A stretch of DNA of 64,000 nt, from positions 1-64,000 of the forward strand of contig NZ_WBSM01000008.1 of NCBI RefSeq assembly GCF_009299505.1. Direction: 5' to 3'. Position 1 is the stretch's first letter. Each line of letters opens with the position of its first letter. The position numbers and the translations under genes are program-made. Under the pieces are notes generated by a model. It was not told the DNA's origin, ran no database searches, and saw nothing but the letters and a program-made list of their open reading frames with translations. Below, in pieces: positions 28,239 to 37,961 of this stretch. This stretch comes from Bifidobacterium ramosum. GTDB taxonomy: Bacteria; Actinomycetota; Actinomycetes; Actinomycetales; Bifidobacteriaceae.

Positions 28239-29435
28239 TCAGTTCGCGTTCTCGTTGTTGTTCTTGTACTCGGCGACGTACTGTTCGAACTGCGCCTGCT
28301 GTTCCTCCAGCGTGCCGGTGGTGAACTTCGTCTCGCCGGTCTTCAGGTTCACGGTGACGAAGAACAGCCAGTCGCCACTTTCTGGTTTCAACGCCGCCTT
28401 GATGGCCGAGTCGCCGGGATTGCTGATCGGCGTGGGAGGCAGACCGGTGTTCTGTCGCGTGTTGTACGGGTTGCTGGCGTCGTCGAGCATGTCCTGCGTG
28501 ATCATCGACGGCTCGACGTCGTTGCCGTACGCGACGGTGGAGTCCATGCCGAGCGTCATGCCCTGCTTGATGCGGTTGTCGATGACGCGCGTGACCTTGC
28601 CGTAGTATTCCTCGGCGTTGACCTCGGCTTCGGCGATGGACGCGATGTTGAGGATGTCCTCGCGTTCGGAGCCGGACGGCACGCCCATGTCATCGAGTTT
28701 GGCGACGCGCGCGTCGACCATCTCCTTGACGACGTCAGCGGCGGTGCGGTTCTGTACGTTGTACATGCCCGGTTCCAGCCAGCCTTCGAAACTGCCGCCG
28801 GCCTCCGACGGCAGGATGTCCGATCCGTCGCCGGTGAGCAGCGTCTTGAACGCGTCGGCATCGGCGCCGTCGATCTTCGCGACGTTCGCGATGACCGCGC
28901 TCACGCGTTCGCCCGGCTTGACTTCGAGGAATCCGCCGGCCTTGGTCTGGTCGGAGAGGATCGTCACCACGTCGGCGGCCTTCATCTGCTGCTTCAGCTG
29001 GTAGGTGCCGGGGTACAGCGTGGCGTCGGCTGCCGCGACGGCGCTGGTGAACGCGGCCTGCGACTTGACGATGTCCTGATCGACGAGGTTCTGCGCGACC
29101 TGCACCGCTCCCTGCCCGTTTTCAACGGTGAAGGCGACCGACCCGGAGCCCGGCCCCGGATAGTCCTGAATCGCGGCCGCGGCGTTGGCGGCCTGCCGTG
29201 CGGCGACCCACGACCTGAGCCCGCGATAGCCGAACAGCGCACCAACGGCGACGACCACGATCACGACGACCACGGCGACGACCACCGTGACCGTCCTGCG
29301 CCTGCGCTGCGCGCGTCGCCGGCGCATGTCCTTGCGCGACTTGGGCGGCTGGGGCGGTTCATGTGCGGCCGCACCTCCCTGATCCGCCACCCAATGGGTG
29401 TTTTCGGAGAAGAAATCCTCGAAATCCTCTGTCAT
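28239..29435 (-). CDS. mltG: Endolytic murein transglycosylase MltG
   Basis: 398 residues. Cleaves nascent glycan strands at the membrane and sets their length. The N-terminal about 55 residues are cytoplasmic. A basic RRRAQRRRR run is followed by one membrane helix (about 48-70, Val-rich). The YceG domain follows, with LEGWLEPGMYN holding the catalytic Glu region, ASIAEAEV, and the conserved LPPTPISNPGDSAIKAAL near the C-terminus. It overlaps ruvX by four bases in the alaS-ruvX-mltG order common to actinobacteria. Confidence 0.94.
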   Translation of the reverse strand: MTEDFEDFFSENTHWVADQGGAAAHEPPQPPKSRKDMRRRRAQRRRRTVTVVVAVVVVIVVVAVGALFGYRGLRSWVAARQAANAAAAIQDYPGPGSGSVAFTVENGQGAVQVAQNLVDQDIVKSQAAFTSAVAAADATLYPGTYQLKQQMKAADVVTILSDQTKAGGFLEVKPGERVSAVIANVAKIDGADADAFKTLLTGDGSDILPSEAGGSFEGWLEPGMYNVQNRTAADVVKEMVDARVAKLDDMGVPSGSEREDILNIASIAEAEVNAEEYYGKVTRVIDNRIKQGMTLGMDSTVAYGNDVEPSMITQDMLDDASNPYNTRQNTGLPPTPISNPGDSAIKAALKPESGDWLFFVTVNLKTGETKFTTGTLEEQQAQFEQYVAEYKNNNENAN

Positions 29436-29911
29436 CGCTCCGTTTCCTCGCCCTCGTCCCTGCGCGCACCATCCAATGCCGATTGCAGTATCACGACCGC
29501 CGACTGCTGATCGACCACCGGGCGGTGCTTCCTGCCGGACACCAGCGCCTGATGGAGCTGCCGGTGGGCACTGACCGTCGTCAGTCTCTCATCGACCAAT
29601 GTTACCTGAGGAGGCTGCGTGATGGCGCAGTCGCCCTCCTCGATACGGCTATGGATGCGCTTAACCAGATTGGCGGCCCATCGCCGCGCCTTCTTCGCGC
29701 TTTTGCCTTCCGTGCCGTCGAGCAATAGCGGCAGGCCCACCACCACGTGGTCCACCGTCTCGTCCTCGATGACGTCGACGACCTCGTCCAAAGCCTGAAA
29801 GGAATCGCCATACACCCGGACGTTGCCGGCCGGGTGTGCGAGGGTGAGCTCCGGGTCGGACAACGCGAGTCCGACCCGGGCGTCACCCAGATCAACGCCG
29901 AGCCATACCAC
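29432..29911 (-). CDS. ruvX: Putative pre-16S rRNA nuclease / Holliday junction resolvase-like (YqgF)
   Basis: 159 residues. RNase H-fold protein, with first catalytic Asp in GVDLGDARVGLALSDP, VGLPLLLDGTEG in the middle and DERLTT near the C-terminus. YqgF matures the 5' end of 16S rRNA. The GTG at 29911 gives VVWLGVDLG, eight bases after the alaS stop. No ATG is available in frame. The C-terminus is longer than in E. coli and acidic (RRDEGEETE). Confidence 0.93.
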   Translation of the reverse strand: MVWLGVDLGDARVGLALSDPELTLAHPAGNVRVYGDSFQALDEVVDVIEDETVDHVVVGLPLLLDGTEGKSAKKARRWAANLVKRIHSRIEEGDCAITQPPQVTLVDERLTTVSAHRQLHQALVSGRKHRPVVDQQSAVVILQSALDGARRDEGEETER

Positions 29912-29919
29912 TAGGCGAC

Positions 29920-32598
29920 TCAGCCCTTCAACGCCTCGTTCTTCAGCGCGGCGACCGCCTCGTCGATCTTCGACGCGTCGGCACCGCCGCCCTGGGCGAA
30001 GTCCGGCTTGCCGCCGCCACCGCCGCCAAGGATCTTGGACGCGCCGCGCACGAGGTCGCCGGCCTTGATGCCGGCCTTGCGGGCGGCCTCGTTGGTGGCC
30101 ACGGCGACCATCGGCTTGTCGTCCTCGGACACACCGGCGAGGGCCACCACGACCGGGGCCTCGTCGCCGAGCTGTGCGCGCACATCGAGCACGGTCTTGC
30201 GCAGGGCGTCGAACGAGCCGAAGTGGCCGACGTTCTTCGCGGCGACCTTGACCGGTGCCGCGGAGGCGCGGGTCTCGGCCACGAGCGCCGGCATGGCGGC
30301 GGCCAGCTGGCTCTCGTACATGGCCGCGAGACGGCGGTCGGATTCCTTGAGCTTGGCGAGCAGCGTGTTCACGCGCTCGGCGAGCTCGTCCGGACGCGCG
30401 TTGAGCTTGTCGCTCAGCTGGGAGACCAGCGCGTGCTCGCGGGCGTTGAAGTCGTACGCTCCCGCGCCGACGAGCGCATCGACGCGGCGCACGCCGGAGC
30501 CGATGGACGCTTCGGACATGATGTTGACCATGCCGATCTTGCCGACGTGGTCGACGTGGGTGCCGCCGCACAGCTCGCGGCTCCAGCCGTCCTCGCCGAT
30601 GGACACGACGCGCACGATGTCGCCGTACTTCTCGCCGAATAGATGCATCGCGCCGAGCGCGATGGCGTCGTCGAACTTCATCTCCTTGGTGGTGACGGCG
30701 AGGTTGTCGCGCAGCTTCTCGTTGACACGGGCCTCAACGGCGTTCATCACGGTCTTGGACGGGGCCTTGGACCACTGGAAGTCGAAGCGCAGGCGGTTCG
30801 GGGCGTCCTCGGAGCCGCGCTGGGTGGCCTGCGGGCCGAGCTCCTCGCGCAGCGCCTTGTGCACCATGTGGGTGGCGGTGTGCGAACGGGCGATGGCGCC
30901 ACGACGGTCGAGGTCGATGCTCGCGTTGACCGGCGAGCCAACCACGAGGGTGCCTTCGGTGAGGCGGCACTGGTGGACGATGAGGTCCTTGATCGGCTTC
31001 TGCACGTCGTCGACCTCGAGCACCGCGCCGTCGTCGGACAGGATCTCGCCCTGATCGGCGAGCTGGCCGCCGGCCTCGGCATAGAACGGAGTGCGGTCGA
31101 GGATGACCTCGACGGTGGCGGGCGCGGTGACGGCCGGGACGGAGCCCTTGCCCTCCTGCATGATGCCGAGCACGGTGGCGCGCGCGGAGAAATCGGTGTA
31201 GCCGAGGAAGTCGATCGGCTTGGCGAGCGTCTTCTTGAAGTCGTCGTAGACGGACAGGTCCACGTTGTGGCGCTTCTTGAGCGCGTCGGCGCGGGCGCGG
31301 GACTTCTGCTCGCTCATGAGCTCGCGGAACTTGGCCTCGTCGACCTTCACGCCCTGGTCGGCGGCCATCTCGAGGGTGAGCTCGATCGGGAAGCCATAGG
31401 TGTCGTGCAGCGTGAACGCGTCATCGCCGGAGACGGTCGGGTCGGCGCTCTTCTTCGCGTTGGCCACGGCCACGTCGAGGATCTGGATGCCGTTGTCGAG
31501 GGTGCGGCGGAACGCGTCCTCCTCGCCGTAGGCGGCTTCGGACACGTCGTGGAACGTGTCGTTGAGCTCCGGGTAGCTGGCGACCATCGCGTCCTTGGAC
31601 ACGGGCAGCAGCTCCGGGATGACCGGATCGGTCACGCCGAGCACGCGCATGGCCTGAATGGTGCGGCGCAGCAGGCGGCGCAGCACGTAGCCGCGGCCGA
31701 CGTTGGACGGGCGCACGCCGTCGGACATGATCATGAGGGCGGAGCGCACGTGGTCGGCCACGACGCGGAACTTCACGTCGGCCTTCTCGTCCTCGCCGTA
31801 CTTGCGGCCCGAGAGGCGTTCGGCGGCCTCGATGACCGGGAAGACCTCGTCGGTCTCGTAGATGTTCTGCTTGCCCTGCATCAGGTAGGCGAGACGCTCG
31901 AGGCCGGCGCCGGTATCGATGTTCTTGTTCTCGAGTTCGCCGACGATGTGCAGGTCGGTCTTGGACTTGACGTTGTCGACCTCGTAGTTCTCGAACACGA
32001 GGTCCCAGATCTCGATGTAGCGGTTCTCGTCGGCGATCGGGCCGCCCTCGACGCCGTATTCGGGGCCGCGGTCGACGTAGATCTCGGAGCACGGACCGCC
32101 GGGGCCGGGGCCGCCGGTGGTCCAGAAGTTGTCCTCCATGCCCATGATCTGGATGTGCTCGGGGTCGACGCCCTCGTTCTTCCACATCGAACGGGCTTCC
32201 TCGTCGTCGGTGAAGGTGGTCATCCACAGCTTCTCCGGGTCGAAGCCGTAGCCGCCCTGCTCGCGCGGGGTGGTCAGCAGCTCCCACGCGTAGTGGATGG
32301 CCTCCTCCTTGAAGTAGTCGCCGAAGGAGAAGTTGCCGAGCATCTGGAAGAAGGTGCCGTGACGGGTGGTCTTGCCGACCTCGTCGATGTCGAGGGTGCG
32401 CACGCACTTCTGGTTGGAGGCCATGCGGTGCTTCGGCGGGGTCTGCTCGCCCATGAGGTACGGGATGAACGGCACCATGCCCGCGATGGTGAACAGGGTG
32501 GTCGGGTTCGGCGAGATCAGCGACGCCGAGGGCACGATGAGGTGGTCGTGCTTGCCGAAATAGTCAAGATAGCGCTTCGCGATTTCTGAAGTGCGCAT
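29920..32598 (-). CDS. alaS: Alanyl-tRNA synthetase
   Basis: 892 residues, full length. The class II catalytic domain (1 to about 250) is followed by tRNA-binding and editing domains with the zinc-type motifs HTATHMVHK and [10 protein letters not shown]. The C-terminal DHHA1-like C-Ala domain is Gly-rich ([10 protein letters not shown]). The start is preceded by AAGGAG about 11 bases away. It belongs to the unit running from the DUF948 gene to mltG. Confidence 0.97.
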   Translation of the reverse strand: MRTSEIAKRYLDYFGKHDHLIVPSASLISPNPTTLFTIAGMVPFIPYLMGEQTPPKHRMASNQKCVRTLDIDEVGKTTRHGTFFQMLGNFSFGDYFKEEAIHYAWELLTTPREQGGYGFDPEKLWMTTFTDDEEARSMWKNEGVDPEHIQIMGMEDNFWTTGGPGPGGPCSEIYVDRGPEYGVEGGPIADENRYIEIWDLVFENYEVDNVKSKTDLHIVGELENKNIDTGAGLERLAYLMQGKQNIYETDEVFPVIEAAERLSGRKYGEDEKADVKFRVVADHVRSALMIMSDGVRPSNVGRGYVLRRLLRRTIQAMRVLGVTDPVIPELLPVSKDAMVASYPELNDTFHDVSEAAYGEEDAFRRTLDNGIQILDVAVANAKKSADPTVSGDDAFTLHDTYGFPIELTLEMAADQGVKVDEAKFRELMSEQKSRARADALKKRHNVDLSVYDDFKKTLAKPIDFLGYTDFSARATVLGIMQEGKGSVPAVTAPATVEVILDRTPFYAEAGGQLADQGEILSDDGAVLEVDDVQKPIKDLIVHQCRLTEGTLVVGSPVNASIDLDRRGAIARSHTATHMVHKALREELGPQATQRGSEDAPNRLRFDFQWSKAPSKTVMNAVEARVNEKLRDNLAVTTKEMKFDDAIALGAMHLFGEKYGDIVRVVSIGEDGWSRELCGGTHVDHVGKIGMVNIMSEASIGSGVRRVDALVGAGAYDFNAREHALVSQLSDKLNARPDELAERVNTLLAKLKESDRRLAAMYESQLAAAMPALVAETRASAAPVKVAAKNVGHFGSFDALRKTVLDVRAQLGDEAPVVVALAGVSEDDKPMVAVATNEAARKAGIKAGDLVRGASKILGGGGGGKPDFAQGGGADASKIDEAVAALKNEALKG

Positions 32599-32720
32599 AG
32601 ATGATTGATCTCCTTGGTTTTGGGCGGGATGCGTTCCTACCGCCCGATGATTGCGTTGCCGTCCGACAAGCCGACGGCGGTGGCCCTGCGGCGCACCGGA
32701 TGACCGATGTCCGACTACGG

Positions 32721-32960
32721 TCAGCGGTTCGTGCGTTCCGTGTAGGTCCGGCTGAGTTCGGCCTCGCGGGCGCGCCGCGTCGCATTGAACTCGTTGACGA
32801 GCCCTTCGAGCGTGCGCATGGTCACGTGGTCCTGATCGGGGCCGAGCACGAACTGGCGCATGGCGTCGGGGGTGTTCGCCTTGACGTAGGCGTTGGCCTT
32901 GGACACGGCGATCACGCCGGCCGCGAAGCCGATGCCGATCCAGAAGAGTCGTTTGAACAT
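32721..32960 (-). CDS. Small membrane-anchored protein upstream of alaS (DUF6167-like)
   Basis: 79 residues. The N-terminal segment [20 protein letters not shown] is hydrophobic and is followed by a charged amphipathic region ([20 protein letters not shown]). A similar small protein sits between a DUF948 protein and alaS in other actinobacteria. The start overlaps the upstream gene's stop (TGATG) and its ribosome binding site (GGGGAG) lies inside that gene. Function unknown. Confidence 0.75.
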   Translation of the reverse strand: MFKRLFWIGIGFAAGVIAVSKANAYVKANTPDAMRQFVLGPDQDHVTMRTLEGLVNEFNATRRAREAELSRTYTERTNR

Positions 32961-33343
32961 CACTCCCCCTTGGCGGCGTTGCCGGTCGTCCGCTTCGCGA
33001 GGAAGGACTGCGCGGTGGATTTGAGCGCGTAGCCGGCGGAGACGATCTTGATGACGGGCTTGCCGAGGAACGAACCGTACAGGTCGGTGAGCGCGCCGAC
33101 GTTGTTGGCCGTGGCGGACGCCGCGGCGGAGATGCGGTTGACGTCCTCGAGCGACTTGTTCACCTGCTTGACGGTGGTCACGCCCTCGTCGAGGGCCGGG
33201 ATCGCATGCTCCCCGGATTCCCTCACCGTTTCGGCGATCTGGTCGAACAGTTTGCCGAGCCGGATCAGCGGATAGATCATGAATCCCGCAAGCACGGCGA
33301 AAGCAATCGCGGCGATCAGGCCGGCGATGTCTCCAACACCCAT
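32960..33343 (-). CDS. DUF948 domain membrane protein
   Basis: 127 residues. One N-terminal membrane helix ([20 protein letters not shown]) is followed by a coiled-coil-like stretch ([19 protein letters not shown]...[14 protein letters not shown]). ATG at 33343 chosen because AGGAAAGAGG precedes it. DUF948 proteins are widespread in Gram-positives and their function is unknown. Overlaps the next small gene, so the two products probably act together at the membrane. Confidence 0.85.
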   Translation of the reverse strand: MGVGDIAGLIAAIAFAVLAGFMIYPLIRLGKLFDQIAETVRESGEHAIPALDEGVTTVKQVNKSLEDVNRISAAASATANNVGALTDLYGSFLGKPVIKIVSAGYALKSTAQSFLAKRTTGNAAKGE

Positions 33344-33449
33344 CTGGACCTCTTTCCTGCACCACGGACGAGCCGTGCCACACAATACCCGCACAAGCCT
33401 AGCCAACGGCCGCGACGCGTGCAAGCGCGGCCGTGGGCGGCGGGCGGCG

Positions 33450-34124
33450 TCACTGGTTGTAGCGCACGATCGTAAGCGACTCGCCGAACGGCTTCGCCGT
33501 GTCGAAGTCCACGTCGGTGACGGAGCCGTTGGCCGGTCGTTCGCTCAGGTCGAGTCCGTCGCCGCCAAACCGGTGCGCGAGGCTGAGCAGCGTGTTGCCG
33601 TGCGAGATCTGCAGCACGTCGTCGCCGTCATGCAGCGCGGGATTGGCGGCGATGAGCGCGAACGCGCCTTCGACGCGCGTCCAGTATTCGGCGTCGGATT
33701 CGGCGTCGTGGAACGGGTCGGCCTCCTTGAGAAAGTCGCGGGTGGCGGCGAGGCCGAACTTGGCGACGATGTCGTTGTAGTCCTTCGCGCCGTGAGGGCC
33801 TCCGGCGGCGGTCCAGGCGAGCGACATGTCCTGGCCTTCGAAGTATCCGTAGCACTGTTCGCGGAAGTGCATGTCGGAGACGAGGTCGGGGCGGGCGTGC
33901 CCAGCGGCCTCGTTGATGTCGAGGATGCGCGTGGCGGTGATCTGCGCGCGCGACGTGTCGGAGCAGTAGGCAGCGGCGAAGTCGTAGTGCGCGAGCTTGC
34001 GTCCGGCCTTGTCGGCGTCGGCGATGCCGGACTCGGTGAGCGGCGCGTTGCACCAGCCCTGCAGTCGGTTGTAACGGTTGAACGTGGTCTGTCCGTGGCG
34101 GACGAAGTGCAGATGCAGAATCAT
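33450..34124 (-). CDS. Histidine phosphatase family protein (phosphoglycerate mutase-like)
   Basis: 224 residues. The phospho-accepting RHG motif is in FVRHGQTTFN, with the second catalytic His in ISHGNTL near residue 155-160. The family covers cofactor-dependent phosphoglycerate mutases and many phosphatases. The LQGW and FREQCYGYFEG segments match the general phosphatase branch rather than GpmA. Substrate cannot be assigned. The ATG at 34124 was chosen because the hydrophobic MILHLHFVRHG start is typical. Confidence 0.88.
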   Translation of the reverse strand: MILHLHFVRHGQTTFNRYNRLQGWCNAPLTESGIADADKAGRKLAHYDFAAAYCSDTSRAQITATRILDINEAAGHARPDLVSDMHFREQCYGYFEGQDMSLAWTAAGGPHGAKDYNDIVAKFGLAATRDFLKEADPFHDAESDAEYWTRVEGAFALIAANPALHDGDDVLQISHGNTLLSLAHRFGGDGLDLSERPANGSVTDVDFDTAKPFGESLTIVRYNQ

Positions 34125-34190
34125 GGTTCGATTATGGCACCGCGCATGGTCGTCGTGACGTACGCACGCCCTGGATGCACCAACGGATAC

Positions 34191-34225
34191 ACGAACGCCC
34201 CGGGCGTATGCCACGGGGCGTTCGT
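34191..34225 (-). terminator. Hairpin downstream of rpsD
   Basis: 12-base perfect arms ACGAACGCCCCG/CGGGGCGTTCGT, about 50 bases after the rpsD stop. T run absent, so it may stabilise the 3' end or act with Rho. Confidence 0.55.
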
Positions 34226-34277
34226 GCGTATGTATGTCCTTAAGCTGTAAATTCTTACAGGGTGAAGAGGATCCAGA

Positions 34278-34904
34278 TCAGCGAGCGTAGAACTCGACGA
34301 CGTACTGGATGTTGACCTGCACCGGGATCTCCTCGGCTTCAGGCTTGCGGGTCAGGGTGGCCTTCAGGGAGGCGAGGTTCACGTCGAGGTAGCCGGGGAC
34401 CTGCGGCAGCACGTCGCGGTGCACGCCTTCGGCGGCGATCTGGAACGGAACCATGGTCTGGCTCTTGGCCTTCACCTGGATGGTCTGGCCGGGCTTGACG
34501 CGGTAGGACGGGCGGTCCACGATGTTGCCGTCGACGAGGATGTGACGGTGCACCACGAACTGGCGGGCCTGGGCGGTCGTGCGGGCGATGCCGGCGCGCA
34601 GCACCAGGTTGTCGAGGCGAACCTCGAGATCCTGCAGCATGGCGTTACCGGTCTGGCCGGCGGTACGGGTGGCCTGCTCGTAGGAGCGACGCAGCTGCTT
34701 CTCGGACACGCCGTACTGGGCGCGCAGACGCTGCTTCTCGCGCAGACGCACCGCGTAATCGGACTCGGTGCGGCGGCGGGTGCGGCCGTGCTCACCCGGA
34801 GCGTACGGACGCTTTTCGAAGATGCGCTGAGCCTTCGGGGTCAGTGCGATGCCGAGGGCGCGGGAAAGACGCACCTGACGGCGGGAACGCTGAACGTTCG
34901 TCAT
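34278..34904 (-). CDS. rpsD: 30S ribosomal protein S4
   Basis: 208 residues. Primary 16S rRNA-binding protein. It starts TNVQRSRRQVRLSRALGI and contains the S4 RNA-binding domain (RLDNLVLRAGIARTTAQARQ). It ends VEFYAR as usual. There are no zinc-knuckle cysteines (C-minus type). The ATG at 34904 is preceded by AAGGAATATACC. A 190-base leader lies upstream. Confidence 0.97.
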   Translation of the reverse strand: MTNVQRSRRQVRLSRALGIALTPKAQRIFEKRPYAPGEHGRTRRRTESDYAVRLREKQRLRAQYGVSEKQLRRSYEQATRTAGQTGNAMLQDLEVRLDNLVLRAGIARTTAQARQFVVHRHILVDGNIVDRPSYRVKPGQTIQVKAKSQTMVPFQIAAEGVHRDVLPQVPGYLDVNLASLKATLTRKPEAEEIPVQVNIQYVVEFYAR

Positions 34905-35106
34905 TGGTATATTCCTTTGGTTGTTCTGTCGTTGTCTGAACGGAACGCGGCAATCGGGTGATTTCCGCGCTGAGCCGGCCTCTCCAGCGCTTGTTCGCGC
35001 GATGCGCGAACGGCAGGGAACCATAAGCTCCCGGTCGCCGACCCGCTGATGGGCTAAGGCTCCCAGACGGCATATGTCTCACGGCACACACCAATCGATA
35101 ACTATA
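34905..35106 (-). promoter_or_regulatory. Promoter and structured leader of rpsD
   Basis: On the minus strand a -10 box TATAGT (35101-35106) would give a leader of about 190 bases. The leader contains a stem GTTCGCGC/GCGCGAAC (34993-35011) and other GC-rich inverted segments. Autoregulation by S4 is known in other bacteria; here it is only inferred. Confidence 0.45.
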
Positions 35107-35152
35107 CACATGGGGTGCGGACAGGCCATATCCGGCATGCCGTCCGCAGTGG

Positions 35153-35950
35153 TCAGGCCGTCGTGAGCACGCCCCGGTCCATCCGATAGGTGCGGTCGAC
35201 ATAGCCGAGTGCATCGGGATCGTGCGTGACCATGAGCACGGCGGTGCCGGCGTCGGCGGTTTGCCGCAGCAGCCGCATGACGATCGCCGTGCTGTCGGCG
35301 TCCAGATCGCCGGTCGGCTCGTCGGCGATGAGCAGCTTCGGCCGGTTCATCAGCGCGCGGGCGATCGACACGCGGCGCATCTCGCCACCGGACAGTTCCT
35401 TCGGATAGCAGTCGGCCAGATCGGACACCTGCAGCGCGTCGAGCAGCGTCCGGGCGCGTCGCGTGAGCGCGTCCTCGGTCGTCGCATCGGCCTCGGCAGG
35501 GGCGATCACGTCGGGCATGTCCGGATCCGTCGCCGGCGTCGCAGTCGTATCCTGCGTCGCATGCCGCACGGACGGCGTATCGTCATCGTTCCCGTCGGCC
35601 GCCGGCTCCCCCAGCATCACGGCCGGCAGGATCACGTTGTCCAGCACCGTCAGGTTCGCCAGCAGCGTGGCCGACTGGGTGACGAATCCGATCGTCCGGT
35701 TGCGCAGCCGTGCCATGTCGCGGTCGTTCAGCGAGCCGACCACGTGACCGTCGACGCGTACCGTGCCCGAGGTCGGGCTGAGCAGTCCGGTGACGAGGTT
35801 GAGCAGCGTGCTTTTGCCGTTGCCGGACCGGCCGACGATCGCGACGAACTCGCCGGTGTCGATGGTCAGGTTCACATGGTCGACGGCGGGAAACGCGCTG
35901 CCGCGGCGTGTGAATTCGCGGGTCAGATCGTGGATCTCGAGTATTGCCAT
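35153..35950 (-). CDS. ABC transporter ATPase, MacB/LolD-like, with acidic insertion
   Basis: 265 residues. Walker A GRSGNGKST, signature LSGGEMRR and Walker B LLIADEPTGDLD place it in the MacB/LolD type, which pairs with FtsX-like permeases. Between the Q-loop region (VTQSATLLANLTVLDNVILP) and the signature lies an insertion of about 50 residues. It is rich in Asp/Thr/Ala/Pro (GNDDDTPS... TPATDPDMPDV) and is absent from typical members. It starts five bases after the permease stop. The substrate is unknown. Confidence 0.9.
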   Translation of the reverse strand: MAILEIHDLTREFTRRGSAFPAVDHVNLTIDTGEFVAIVGRSGNGKSTLLNLVTGLLSPTSGTVRVDGHVVGSLNDRDMARLRNRTIGFVTQSATLLANLTVLDNVILPAVMLGEPAADGNDDDTPSVRHATQDTTATPATDPDMPDVIAPAEADATTEDALTRRARTLLDALQVSDLADCYPKELSGGEMRRVSIARALMNRPKLLIADEPTGDLDADSTAIVMRLLRQTADAGTAVLMVTHDPDALGYVDRTYRMDRGVLTTA

Positions 35951-35955
35951 GCCGG

Positions 35956-37167
35956 TCACTCCCCCTCGCGCAGGGTCAGGTACGTTTCCGGCGCGGACAG
36001 TTTCACGGCCGTCATGATCGAGGCGATGAGCCCGGTCGTCACGGCGAACAGCAGTCCGGCCGTTACCAATGCCAGCACGGTGAACGCGCCGGTCTGCAGG
36101 TAGGGCAGTTGCAGTTGCCTGCCGATGAGCGTGTTGAACGGCAGGATCGCAAGCGACGCGACCGCGATGCCGATCACACCGCCGGCGAGACCGACCGTCG
36201 CGGATTCCCGGACGATCAGACCGACGAGCATGCCGCGCGTGGCGCCCATGATGCGGTAGGCGGCGAACTCGCGCTTGCGTTCGTTCATCGAGGAGGCGAA
36301 CACGGCGAACAGCACGACCAGTCCCATCGTCCAGAACACGGCGAGGAACAAGCCGGCGTAGCCGACGAGCGCGTTGAGGTTGGCGCGCGTGGTGGCCGTC
36401 ACGCCGCCCGGATACACATAGCCGAGGGTGCCGATGCCGCTCGCCTTGGCGATGTTGTCGGCCACGGTGTGTGCGTCGTAGCCGTCCGCGGTTTTGATGA
36501 GCACCGCGGAGACGGCCGTGTCGGCGTACTCCTGCGGGATCGCCGCGTGGCCAACCTTGGCGGAGTACGCGACGACGTCGGGGATGGTGGTTTCGTTGAC
36601 GAACACCGAGTTGTCGAGGCTGGTGCCGGTGGAGGCGAGCTGCGCGGCGACCGGGAAATCGTGGTTGTACAGTTTGATCGTGCCGTCGGCGGACACGTTG
36701 ATGTTCGCGCCGGCAACGACTTCGCCGTTCTTGAGGTCGCCGTCGTACTGCGAGGTGATCCACGGTTCGATGACGAAGTCGGTGGCCGGGTCGAAGCCGA
36801 TGATCTGCACCTTCTCGTCGCAGCAGGCGGCGGCGAGCGACGAGATGTACGTCTGTGCGGTGGCCTGGCCGATGCCGTCGGCCTTGGCGACGAGCTTCGC
36901 GATGTCGTTGGTGAAGTAGAACGTGCTCGAACTGCCACTGGTAAGCAGCGCTTCAGCTTTGGCACCGGTGTTCTGCGGCACGACCATGAGGTCGGCGCCC
37001 ATGCGTTCCTGCATGCTGTCCAGTCCGGTTTTCAGGTTCGTTGCGAGCAGCGCTCCACCGTAGAACGCGACGGTGAGCATGGTGACGACGATGACAAGCG
37101 CGGCCGTGCGGAACGGCTTGCGTTTGAGATTCTCGAAGGGCAGTCGGCCGAGGGTGATGTGCGGCAT
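35956..37167 (-). CDS. FtsX-like ABC transporter permease
   Basis: 403 residues with the MacB permease topology: one N-terminal helix (FRTAALVIVVTMLTVAFYGG), a large extracellular domain (about 45-280), then three C-terminal helices ending before the short LTLREGE tail. The external domain has a CC pair (LAAACCDEKVQ). It works with the adjacent ATPase. MacB-type exporters move peptides or signal molecules mechanically across the envelope. It begins seven bases after the DUF4418 gene. Confidence 0.88.
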   Translation of the reverse strand: MPHITLGRLPFENLKRKPFRTAALVIVVTMLTVAFYGGALLATNLKTGLDSMQERMGADLMVVPQNTGAKAEALLTSGSSSTFYFTNDIAKLVAKADGIGQATAQTYISSLAAACCDEKVQIIGFDPATDFVIEPWITSQYDGDLKNGEVVAGANINVSADGTIKLYNHDFPVAAQLASTGTSLDNSVFVNETTIPDVVAYSAKVGHAAIPQEYADTAVSAVLIKTADGYDAHTVADNIAKASGIGTLGYVYPGGVTATTRANLNALVGYAGLFLAVFWTMGLVVLFAVFASSMNERKREFAAYRIMGATRGMLVGLIVRESATVGLAGGVIGIAVASLAILPFNTLIGRQLQLPYLQTGAFTVLALVTAGLLFAVTTGLIASIMTAVKLSAPETYLTLREGE

Positions 37168-37174
37168 GATGCGG

Positions 37175-37579
37175 TCACCGCACCGTCTTGGCGTCGCGGA
37201 TGCCGAGCCATGCCGCGATGGCGGCGAAGATGATCGCGAGGACGCCGAGCACGATGAGCGTGGGCAGCGTGACCATGTGGCAGTGCATCATCGCGCCTTT
37301 GCACACGCCGATGAGCACGGTCGGCACGGCGATGACGAGCGCGGCGTTGAGCACGACCGCGATGTTGAGGCCGGCGCGCACCTTGGGCTCGACGAACAGG
37401 CCGATGACGCCGAGCAGCGCGATGACGACGCCGAGGCCGAGCGCGGCCTGCGCGGTGTAGTGGCAGGCCATCTTCATGCCGTCCTCGACCTTGCACACGT
37501 AGGCGAAGGTCTGCGGGGCGACGGCGATCAGCACGCCAAGCACGATGGCGGGCAGGGTGGCGAACAGTTTGCGGGTCAT
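37175..37579 (-). CDS. DUF4418 membrane protein
   Basis: 134 residues, four membrane helices. Two small Cys/His groups face the same side: CKVEDGMKMACHYT after helix 1 and CKGAMMHCHM between helices 3 and 4. They resemble possible metal or redox sites, which is an inference. DUF4418 genes often stand beside MacB-like ABC systems, as here, so the three probably form one unit. Function unknown. Confidence 0.8.
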   Translation of the reverse strand: MTRKLFATLPAIVLGVLIAVAPQTFAYVCKVEDGMKMACHYTAQAALGLGVVIALLGVIGLFVEPKVRAGLNIAVVLNAALVIAVPTVLIGVCKGAMMHCHMVTLPTLIVLGVLAIIFAAIAAWLGIRDAKTVR

Positions 37580-37678
37580 GTCTTCCTCTCGTTGATGCTC
37601 TGCGAACTGTGCAGATTATTCCAGTAACGAAACGGAAAAACAAGACTTGACTTTCGTCCGCGCCTACGCTACGGCATC

Positions 37679-37738
37679 CCCTTCAACGGACATACAGCCG
37701 ATTCCGAGCCGCCAATCGGCTGGATGTCCGTTGAAGGG
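37679..37738. repeat. Palindromic repeat family 2, copy B
   Basis: 25-base arms with one mismatch (CCCTTCAACGGACATACAGC...). It is the first of three copies in the 382-base gap between the DUF4418 gene and pcrA. Apart from the three copies I see nothing else there except, presumably, the ABC unit's promoter. Confidence 0.88.
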
Positions 37739-37805
37739 ATAAGCGGGAGACAGACGACGCGACCATTGCATCGCCGCATCATTGCAACGTGCGCTCCCCT
37801 TTCCA

Positions 37806-37850
37806 ACGGACATCCAGCCGATTTTCGGGCGAAAACGGCTGTATGTCTGT
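37806..37850. repeat. Palindromic repeat family 2, copy C
   Basis: Arms ACGGACATCCAGCCGATTTTC and GAAAACGGCTGTATGTCTGT around GGGC, the most degraded copy. Confidence 0.8.
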
Positions 37851-37909
37851 AAGGGTTATGGCTCCAACATCAATGGGCACGTCGTACTTCCTTACGACCC
37901 GTTTCTTCA

Positions 37910-37953
37910 ACGGACATACAGCCGTTTTCACTCGAAAATCGGCTGTATGTCCG
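37910..37953. repeat. Palindromic repeat family 2, copy D
   Basis: Arms ACGGACATACAGCCGTTTTC and GAAAATCGGCTGTATGTCCG with an ACTC loop, eight bases after the pcrA stop codon (37962-37964). Confidence 0.85.
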
Positions 37954-37961
37954 TCAGGGGG

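Noticed and set aside
37679..37953. Possible CRISPR array after pcrA
   Set aside because: Only three diverged palindromes with uneven spacing, other copies dispersed elsewhere, and no cas genes.
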